A DNA stretch of 6,179 bases from Kiritimatiellia bacterium (lineage in GTDB: Bacteria > Verrucomicrobiota > Kiritimatiellia > RFP12 > UBA1067), in NCBI GenBank assembly GCA_017521065.1, contig JAFXEA010000583.1, positions 1 through 6,179 on the forward strand, read 5' to 3'. The translations under genes and the position numbers were made by a program. Each line of letters opens with the position of its first letter. Position 1 is the first letter of the stretch. Under the pieces are notes generated by a model. It was not told where the DNA came from, ran no database searches, and saw only the letters and a list, made by a program, of their open reading frames with translations. Shown one piece after another: positions 1 through 4,989 of this stretch.

Positions 1-374
1 CTAATGAAATTCCGTCCTTCAAGGTGTACGAGGATGATCTTGTCCTCGCCTACCTTGATATCAACCCATTTTCAAAGGGACACACCCTTGTAATCCCCAA
101 GGAGCACAGTTCGGGGCTCCTGGACACGCCGGAAGAAACACTTGCCGCTCTTGTCGCACGAGTGAAGAAGGTCGCGTCCCACCTGAAGGCCGCACTTCCC
201 TGCGACGGATTCAACATTCTGCAGAACAACGGCGAAGCCGCGGGACAGACCGTGATGCACATCCACTTCCATATCGTTCCGCGATATGGGAAGGAAGAGA
301 TTTCATTCGTCAGCCAAAAAGGCGACATGGACGAACTCAAGGCGCTTGCCGACAGGATCAGGATGGAAGGCTGA
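1..374 (+). CDS. HIT family (histidine triad) nucleotide-binding hydrolase, 5' end outside window
   Basis: HIT proteins bind nucleotides and hydrolyse phosphoramidates or dinucleoside polyphosphates in the cytoplasm. The triad His-Ile-His-Phe-His is encoded at 258-272, followed by Ile-Val-Pro. Upstream are the family's usual 'LDINPFSKGHTLVIPKEH' strand-loop segment and the 'GFNILQNNGEAAGQTV' segment. The frame stays open to the left edge: codons from base 3 read N-E-I-P-S-F-K before the GTG at 24, which matches the 'GEIPS..VYEDD' N-terminus of the family. The GTG at 24 is therefore an internal valine, and only about 10-15 residues, including the usual CxxC start region, are missing. The C-terminus is of normal length and ends at TGA 372-374. 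The gene converges on rsgA with only four bases between the stop codons. The exact substrate cannot be told from the sequence. Confidence 0.93.
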   Translation, partial: NEIPSFKVYEDDLVLAYLDINPFSKGHTLVIPKEHSSGLLDTPEETLAALVARVKKVASHLKAALPCDGFNILQNNGEAAGQTVMHIHFHIVPRYGKEEISFVSQKGDMDELKALADRIRMEG

Positions 375-386
375 AATTTCAGCCTT
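367..386. terminator. Perfect 20-base palindrome at a convergent gene junction, possible bidirectional terminator
   Basis: Bases 367-386 are a perfect inverted repeat, arm AAGGCTGAAA and its complement, able to fold as an 8-bp stem with an AATT loop on either strand. The TGA of the HIT gene (372-374) lies in one arm and the TGA of rsgA (379-381 on the - strand) in the other, so both genes end in GGC-TGA. Its place between convergent genes fits a shared terminator. Neither side has a real T-tract (the + strand continues TAGTACGG, the - strand CCATCCTG), so an intrinsic terminator is not proven; it may instead be a rearrangement scar. Confidence 0.5.
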
Positions 387-1200
387 TAGTACGGAAACGG
401 TGAGTGCCTCCGAGTCTCCCTTTCAGTTCGAAACCATCCATCCCGAATATCCCGAGCTCACGCAGCCCCGGCGTGTCGAGAGCCATAGCGCCGCACGGAA
501 GCATAACGAGCTCGCGCGATGTGGTGGTATGGCGACCCTTGCCGCTCCACTCCTGAATCTCGCCCGTAGCCATCCACTCCTCTCCGGCAAGGGCATTAAC
601 AAGAGAGGATTTTCCGACACCTGAAGAACCGACGACGGCAACGGTTCTGCGAGGCTGGACGAATTCACGCACAGCCTCCATACCCTGTCCTGTAAGCGAA
701 GATATCTCCAGCACGGGCACATCGAAAGACTTGAACTCTTCAACAAGCCCCTTGGCATCCTCTAGGTCACACTTCGTCAACAGAACAACCACGCGCGAAC
801 GGCATTCAGACGCTTCCGCCAACGCAAGCATGCGTTCAAGCCGTGCGGCAGAAGCATTGCCGTTAACCGCCATAGCGAAGAAAAGCGTATCGAAATTCAC
901 GGCAAGCGTCTGCGCCTTCATCCCAGAGGACGATGGGTCGAGACGTTCAAGAAACGAAAATCTCGGCAGCAGCTCCGTTATGCGGCTTTCGCCCTGCGGA
1001 TTGTATTTGAAGCGGACGAAATCCCCCGTGACAGGCTTCGGCATGTCGCGGAACGCGGATGACTTCGTGCGGGCAAGAGCCTCGCCTTCTGGCTTTTCGG
1101 AACAGATGAGATGGAAGTAGTCACCATGCGCACTTACGACACGTGCAACACCTTCACTTTCAGGGCCATCATACCCCCACTCTTTCAATCGTTCACTCAT
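379..1200 (-). CDS. rsgA: Ribosome small subunit-dependent GTPase RsgA (YjeQ), lacking the C-terminal zinc domain
   Basis: RsgA is a circularly permuted GTPase that checks and releases factors during late 30S subunit maturation. Counting from the ATG at 1200 (273 aa), an OB-fold-like region (about 15-85) precedes the GTPase domain, whose motifs come in the permuted order G4-G1-G2-G3: TKCD (142-145), SSLTGQG near 168-173 (G5-like), GSSGVGKSS P-loop (191-199), GRHTTT (222-227) and DTPG (242-245). After 'GLRELGIFGMDGF' homology stops. The final ~13 residues are unlike the family, and the zinc domain (CxxxxCxHxxxxxC plus helices, usually 50-70 aa) is absent. Relatives have roughly 290-350 aa. A TTG at 1218 in frame would add six residues and overlap the upstream gene; the ATG is preferred, although neither has a good ribosome binding site. 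It is last in the cmk unit, 7 bases after the Minf_1886-family gene. The protein may be inactive, impaired, or an assembly artefact at its 3' end. Confidence 0.9.
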   Translation of the reverse strand: MSERLKEWGYDGPESEGVARVVSAHGDYFHLICSEKPEGEALARTKSSAFRDMPKPVTGDFVRFKYNPQGESRITELLPRFSFLERLDPSSSGMKAQTLAVNFDTLFFAMAVNGNASAARLERMLALAEASECRSRVVVLLTKCDLEDAKGLVEEFKSFDVPVLEISSLTGQGMEAVREFVQPRRTVAVVGSSGVGKSSLVNALAGEEWMATGEIQEWSGKGRHTTTSRELVMLPCGAMALDTPGLRELGIFGMDGFELKGRLGGTHRFRTKG

Positions 1201-1207
1201 ACGCCGA

Positions 1208-1576
1208 CTAAGCCGCAAATGGGTCTAGAAACTCCCGCTTGAAGTTGAATCCGCCGACAAAATCCTCAATCGAGTCACGATCCGTCTTCCCTATGCGTTT
1301 CGAATCGTACAGATTGAACACGACAGCGCCAACGTCTTCACAGCAGCGGAGACCCCAATCGTTCAGGACTGTGTAGGCGAGCGGACCGTATGCATCAAGC
1401 GCAAGATCCCTGAAAAACTCCAGCAGCTCCTGACCGGTGACATGCCCCTTTGCGCTGCTGCATGCTTCATGGATCACATCAAGCACAAAATCGTACGCGC
1501 GCGAATCGAACCGGTCATCCTTTTTCAGAATGTCGGAGAAGTCGTCCTTTTCGTATATGATTTCAGGCACGTTCAT
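1208..1576 (-). CDS. Minf_1886 family conserved hypothetical protein (PVC-group family)
   Basis: This small soluble protein (122 aa from the ATG at 1576) has no known function. I recognise the signature of the Minf_1886 family, found mainly in Planctomycetes and Verrucomicrobia. An N-terminal 'DDRFDSRAYDFVLDVIHEA' helix region is followed by the core 'GHVTGQELLEFFRDLALDAYGPLAYTVLNDWGL' (about 44-76), then 'EDVGAVVFNL', 'GKTDRDSIEDF' and a C-terminal 'PF'. No signal peptide, membrane segment or catalytic motif is evident. A TTG at 1603 would add nine residues and overlap the cmk stop; the ATG at 1576, 17 bases after that stop, gives a start closer to the family as I remember it. The gene sits between cmk and rsgA on the same strand with short gaps, so it is probably co-transcribed with them, which weakly hints at a housekeeping role. 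Confidence 0.86.
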   Translation of the reverse strand: MNVPEIIYEKDDFSDILKKDDRFDSRAYDFVLDVIHEACSSAKGHVTGQELLEFFRDLALDAYGPLAYTVLNDWGLRCCEDVGAVVFNLYDSKRIGKTDRDSIEDFVGGFNFKREFLDPFAA

Positions 1577-1593
1577 GGATTCAATCCGTTCAA

Positions 1594-2265
1594 TCAACGC
1601 CAATCTGCCGGAAGTGCAACCAGCACAGCATCAACAACCTGCTCAAGATTCAATTCGGAGGAATCGATCTCGATGACGCCATCGGCTTTGCGGAGAGGCG
1701 CGTATTTGCGGGATGAATCGATTTTGTCCCGCGCCAGCAGGGATGCCTTCACAGCCTCTGCGGACTGGTCGGCGATGCCTTTCTCCACCTCCTCCTTCTG
1801 ACGACGTGCCGCCCGGACGTCAGCCGATGCCGTAAGATAGAACCTCGCGGGAGAATCGGCGAACACGGCCGTAGTTATGTCGCGCCCCTCCACAACAAGA
1901 TCGCCAAACTTCACAAGCGAACGGAGCAGGTCCGTAACCCTGTCGCGAACATTCTTGACTGTGGCGACAGGAGACGCATGCGCATTGATATCCGGCGTGC
2001 GGATACGGTCGCCCGGCTCTTCGCCTTTGACAAGATACTTGATGCGTCCATCCTCGGGAACGCATTCAATTTCGACCTTATCGGCAAACGCCGCCACAGC
2101 CTTGGGATCGGATGTATCTATTCCGTTCTCAAGGCACTGCCACGTCATTATCCTGTACAACGCTCCGGAATCCACATGAAGAAATCCAAGCTTTTTGCCA
2201 ACAAGACGCGACACGGAGCTCTTGCCCGCTCCGCTCGGTCCATCAACTGCAATAACCTTTGCCAT
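1594..2265 (-). CDS. cmk: Cytidylate kinase (CMP/dCMP kinase)
   Basis: Cmk phosphorylates CMP and dCMP to the diphosphates with ATP, a core step of pyrimidine salvage and nucleotide supply in the cytoplasm. From the ATG at 2265 the protein is 223 aa, normal for bacterial Cmk. Visible are the P-loop GPSGAGKS (9-16), the CMP-binding DSGALYR (32-38), the family block EGRDITTAVFADSP (126-139), the 'FYLTASADVRAARR' strand/helix, and the arginine-rich RDKIDSSRKYAPL segment (179-191) before the C-terminal 'IDSSELNLEQVV' helix. Start choice: an in-frame codon at 2286 and an ATG at 2271 lie upstream, but the ATG at 2265 has GGAG (2272-2275) six bases before it and aligns with the family N-terminus 'KVIAVDGPSG'. 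It is the first gene of a cmk / Minf_1886-family / rsgA unit, with its own putative promoter just upstream. Confidence 0.96.
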   Translation of the reverse strand: MAKVIAVDGPSGAGKSSVSRLVGKKLGFLHVDSGALYRIMTWQCLENGIDTSDPKAVAAFADKVEIECVPEDGRIKYLVKGEEPGDRIRTPDINAHASPVATVKNVRDRVTDLLRSLVKFGDLVVEGRDITTAVFADSPARFYLTASADVRAARRQKEEVEKGIADQSAEAVKASLLARDKIDSSRKYAPLRKADGVIEIDSSELNLEQVVDAVLVALPADWR

Positions 2266-2271
2266 TTTCAT

Positions 2272-2275
2272 CTCC
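2272..2275 (-). promoter_or_regulatory. Ribosome binding site of cmk (GGAG)
   Basis: On the - strand GGAG lies six bases before the ATG at 2265. It decides between the in-frame starts at 2286, 2271 and 2265 in favour of 2265. Confidence 0.7.
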
Positions 2276-2293
2276 AATGAAATCAATGCCTGA

Positions 2294-2302
2294 ATTATAC
2301 CA
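2294..2302 (-). promoter_or_regulatory. Extended -10 promoter for cmk / Minf_1886-family gene / rsgA
   Basis: On the - strand the gap between the radical SAM gene and cmk reads TGGTATAAT: a perfect TATAAT (2299-2294) preceded by TGn, the extended -10 form that tolerates a weak -35. The best -35 candidate, ATGTTA at 2320-2315, matches TTGACA at only three of six positions with a 15-base spacer. Transcription would start near 2287, giving a leader of about 22 bases. This AT-rich patch stands out from the GC-rich surroundings. No hairpin terminator is seen after the radical SAM gene, so read-through from upstream could also feed cmk. Confidence 0.55.
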
Positions 2303-2307
2303 AATTT

Positions 2308-3423
2308 TCATAGATAACATGCCGGATCTTCACCCCAGATGTCACCTGTGACAGCCTCGCCCCGTGCGCGGAAATTGCCGCCGCACACATCAAGCCAGCG
2401 ACAGCTGCGGCAACGACCCTTCACGAACTCCTTCTTGCGGCGAAGCTGCTCAAGCAGAGATCCTGGCGGTGGATTGCCCCATATCTCGGAGAACGGACGC
2501 TCCTTGACGTTGCCGACAGGATGGTTTCGCCAGAACTGGTCGGGATAGACGGTTCCATCCCAAGAAATGCAGGCGATGCCTGCGCCGCTTGAATTGCCGC
2601 CATTGAGCTGGAGCAGCTTTGACACCCGCTCCGACGGACGCTTCATGTAAATGTACGGCCCGTCGCAGTGGTTGTCCACGGTAAGGACCTCTACCGGGTT
2701 GCCCATCGCAAACGACTTCTCTGTCTCCGCGATTATCACGTCGAGAGCGTTCCTGCGTTCAGCCGCAGAAAGGTCGGTGGCGGCGATTTCGCTTCCCCTT
2801 CCGGTATAGACGAGATGGTAAAGACAGATGCGTGGGACGTTCTCATCCCGCATCAGATCGAATATGTCCGGTATGGCGGAAACGTTGAACCTTGTCATCG
2901 TCACACGAAGGCCGACCTTAACGTTCCGCGAAACAAGGCGGCGGATTGCGGCAAGGCTCGCCGCATAGGCTCCCTTGCGTCGACGGAACTCGTCATGCAC
3001 AGACTCTGTTCCGTCTATGGAAATTCCCACATACCCCGTACCAAGATCCGCCAGCCAATCCGCAGTATCGTCGTCTATCAAGGTGCCGTTAGTCGAGAAC
3101 GTCACCCGCAGTCCCTTGGACTTAGCATATTCAGCAAGATCGCGGATATCTGGGCGGCAGAAAGGTTCACCGCCCGAAAAGAGCAGCACGGGCACCTTCC
3201 ATGCCGCAAGATCGTCAATGACAGATCTCGCCTGAGCATTGTCCAGCACACCCTCCATCAGGTCTTTCCCCGAAGAGGATGCCGCGTAGCAGTGTGCGCA
3301 GGCGAGATTGCAGGCGGGAGTCACGTTCCATACGACCACAGGCTTTCTGTGAACGTGCTCCGCGTACCTGAGACGGTCATTCGGCTCTTCACAGCCGAAG
3401 AGAAATTTGCTTACGCTTGTCAA
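2308..3423 (-). CDS. ahbC: AhbC-like radical SAM/SPASM enzyme (12,18-didecarboxysiroheme deacetylase family)
   Basis: AhbC removes two acetate side chains from 12,18-didecarboxysiroheme to give Fe-coproporphyrin III in the siroheme-dependent heme pathway. This 371-aa protein has the radical SAM cluster motif CNLACAHC (C38, C42, C45), SGGEP (83-87) and 'STNGTLI', 'YVGISIDG', then a C-terminal auxiliary cluster region with C285, C338, C341, C347 and C369. The stretches 'RKPVVVWNVTPACN', 'YHLVYTGRGSE', 'EVLTVDNHCDGPYIY', 'GNSSG.GI.CISWDG', 'DQFWRNHPVGNVKERPFSEIW' and 'WLDVCGGNFRARGEAVTGD' match AhbC/NirJ proteins as I remember them, AhbC more closely. The N-terminal linker before 'RKPVVVW' is shorter than in the sulfate-reducer AhbC proteins I recall, and the chain ends right after the last cysteine. 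The start is a TTG at 3423 that overlaps the upstream stop as TTGA and aligns with the AhbC N-terminus; no other start lies before the cluster motif. No ahbA, ahbB, ahbD or other heme gene is in view, so the substrate may differ. Confidence 0.88.
   Translation of the reverse strand: MTSVSKFLFGCEEPNDRLRYAEHVHRKPVVVWNVTPACNLACAHCYAASSSGKDLMEGVLDNAQARSVIDDLAAWKVPVLLFSGGEPFCRPDIRDLAEYAKSKGLRVTFSTNGTLIDDDTADWLADLGTGYVGISIDGTESVHDEFRRRKGAYAASLAAIRRLVSRNVKVGLRVTMTRFNVSAIPDIFDLMRDENVPRICLYHLVYTGRGSEIAATDLSAAERRNALDVIIAETEKSFAMGNPVEVLTVDNHCDGPYIYMKRPSERVSKLLQLNGGNSSGAGIACISWDGTVYPDQFWRNHPVGNVKERPFSEIWGNPPPGSLLEQLRRKKEFVKGRCRSCRWLDVCGGNFRARGEAVTGDIWGEDPACYL
3420..3423 (-). promoter_or_regulatory. TTGA stop/start overlap coupling the DUF1080 and radical SAM genes
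   Basis: On the - strand TTGA contains both the TGA stop of the DUF1080 gene (3422-3420) and the TTG start of the radical SAM gene (3423-3421). No Shine-Dalgarno-like sequence precedes the TTG, so translation probably restarts from ribosomes finishing the upstream gene. Confidence 0.7.
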
Positions 3424-4958
3424 TTCAGCGGCGTAAGCACCATGTTACGGAAATCGGCGTCGGAATGGTCTCCCTGGATGTAGAGAGGTCCGTTCACGAA
3501 CTCGTTGGCGGTCATGGCGCCGCCGGTGATGCCGACAACAGGAACATTGTCGATTATCTTGACACCGTTGAGGACAACGGTCAGGTGACGCTTGTAGAGC
3601 GTAACATCGACGGTCTGCCATTCGCCGGCCTTCTTCTCGGCGGCGACCTTGGGCGTGACGCGTCCGTAATAGGCAGCCATGTTGTGGCAGTCGACGGGCT
3701 TACCGTAGCTGTCGAGAACCTGAATCTCGTAGATGCCGCGCAGATACACACCGGAATTGCATCCGGGAAGCACACGCACCTCATACTTCAGATTGAAGTC
3801 GTAGAAGTCGTCGCGCTTTGTGCGGAGGTTGCCGTTCTTGTGGAGCGACTTACCCTTGGCATCGCGCTGGATGCGGTTGGAAAGGACTCCATCCTTGAGA
3901 GTCCAACCATTCTCCTTGTTCGACTCCATAAGTTCGAAGTCTGCAATCGTGCCCGCAAGCAGATTGATCGGCTCTCCTCGCACCGCAGACTTGAGATCCG
4001 GCGCAGGACCGATCTTGGGATTGCGCCTGGCGGAGAACGTTTGCACAGCGCCAACTGGCTTGCCGTTGCCGTCCACCTTCTGGTAGGTGCAGGATGCCCA
4101 ATCACCAATGACCTTGGCGACAACGCGATCACGACGCCAAGCGCCCTTGTCCTGAGGAAGGTCTTTCGGCTTGTGGTTGCCGAACGTAAAGGTGAAACCA
4201 CCCTTCTCAACCTTGACATCTGCCGCAGGAATATCGAACGGGCTGCCCCAACGCCAAAGGAGCTTGGCGGCAGGCTTGCCGTCAGCACCCTTGGAGAGGA
4301 TGAGATGGCCGGCGTTCATGCGATCGAAGGGTAGCGTCAACGCCCAGCTGCCATACGGGCAGCCACCCTTGCAGCATTTGGCGCAGTTCTCGGAAGCGAA
4401 CTCGGGATTGATCTCAGAGACCGCCATGCGGATCATCTGCTTAAGCGCCTTGCACTTGGCCTTCTTACCGATCGCGCAGAGGTCTGCGGCCTGCTCGGGA
4501 TATGCGCACCAACGGAGCTGGTCAACGCAGAGCTGTGCGACATACGTATCGGTCGCAGAAGCCGCCGTATCGAGAAGAGCCTTCGTCCAGATTTCGCGTG
4601 GAGAGTCGCTGAACCAGTTCCAGAACTCCCACCAAGAAGGCTCTGCCGTCATCACGTACTGGCTGACGGCGGCAATCTGAACTGCCACCATCGGATCAGT
4701 GGCATATGCGGGCTTGACCTTGGCGAGAATAACCTTGGCGGCCTCTTCGCTGTCCACAATCGCCGCAATGGCATCCTCAGATGTCTCGGTCTCAAGCGCA
4801 TTGCGGTTCGTGTTGTGCCATTCTACCGCCATCGGGCTCTTCTTGTCGGAAGCCATTGCGGCGCCATAGTCGGCGAACGCATTGGGATCCTTCTTGCCTG
4901 CTGCGATGGCCGAAACGGCCATTGCGCCAATCATTGCTGTAAAAACAAGTTTCTTCAT
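3420..4958 (-). CDS. Secreted DUF1080 protein (3-keto-disaccharide/3-keto-glycoside hydrolase family) with long N-terminal half
   Basis: The 512-aa product starts with a signal peptide: MKK, a hydrophobic core (LVFTAMIGAMAVSA) and a likely cut after 'AIAA' near residue 20, so it acts outside the cytoplasm. The C-terminal third (about 330-512) is a DUF1080 concanavalin-like fold, shown by 'NGWTLKDGVLSN', 'NSGVYLRGIYEIQVLDSYG' (401-419), 'GEWQTVDVTLYKRHLTVVLNG' and the ending 'GPLYIQGDHSDADFRNMVLTPL'. Members of this family act on 3-keto glycosides made by Gfo/Idh/MocA-type oxidoreductases, which fits the neighbour 31 bases upstream. Residues 60-180 look helical and Ala-rich with C144, C151, C161 and C169, then a cluster CAKCCKGGC (192-200). 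Residues 205-315 look like a second beta-rich domain. I do not recognise these two parts. The ATG is preceded by AGGAGA at seven bases. Substrate and bond specificity are not readable. Confidence 0.88.
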   Translation of the reverse strand: MKKLVFTAMIGAMAVSAIAAGKKDPNAFADYGAAMASDKKSPMAVEWHNTNRNALETETSEDAIAAIVDSEEAAKVILAKVKPAYATDPMVAVQIAAVSQYVMTAEPSWWEFWNWFSDSPREIWTKALLDTAASATDTYVAQLCVDQLRWCAYPEQAADLCAIGKKAKCKALKQMIRMAVSEINPEFASENCAKCCKGGCPYGSWALTLPFDRMNAGHLILSKGADGKPAAKLLWRWGSPFDIPAADVKVEKGGFTFTFGNHKPKDLPQDKGAWRRDRVVAKVIGDWASCTYQKVDGNGKPVGAVQTFSARRNPKIGPAPDLKSAVRGEPINLLAGTIADFELMESNKENGWTLKDGVLSNRIQRDAKGKSLHKNGNLRTKRDDFYDFNLKYEVRVLPGCNSGVYLRGIYEIQVLDSYGKPVDCHNMAAYYGRVTPKVAAEKKAGEWQTVDVTLYKRHLTVVLNGVKIIDNVPVVGITGGAMTANEFVNGPLYIQGDHSDADFRNMVLTPLN

Positions 4959-4965
4959 TTCAAAA

Positions 4966-4971
4966 TCTCCT
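4966..4971 (-). promoter_or_regulatory. Ribosome binding site of the DUF1080 gene (AGGAGA)
   Basis: On the - strand AGGAGA ends seven bases before the ATG at 4958, a strong Shine-Dalgarno match. The 31-base gap that holds it shows no promoter or terminator, so the gene is probably transcribed together with the Gfo/Idh/MocA gene upstream. Confidence 0.75.
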
Positions 4972-4989
4972 GTATGGAATCAAACCTTA

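Noticed and set aside
24..26. GTG as the start codon of the HIT gene
   Set aside because: The frame continues upstream to the window edge with N-E-I-P-S-F-K, which fits the family N-terminus, so the gene starts outside the window.
286..624. A + strand frame crossing the HIT/rsgA junction, considered as a possible third gene or remnant of the rsgA end
   Set aside because: It overlaps both recognised genes out of frame, has no family resemblance and no Cys/His zinc pattern.
2668..3483. A 271-codon open frame on the + strand opposite the radical SAM gene
   Set aside because: It is antisense to a gene with intact cluster-binding motifs, and its product shows no recognisable domain.
3417..4334. 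A 305-codon open frame on the + strand opposite the DUF1080 gene
   Set aside because: Its product is Val/Leu/Arg-rich without motifs and mirrors the codons of the DUF1080 gene; it is a shadow frame.
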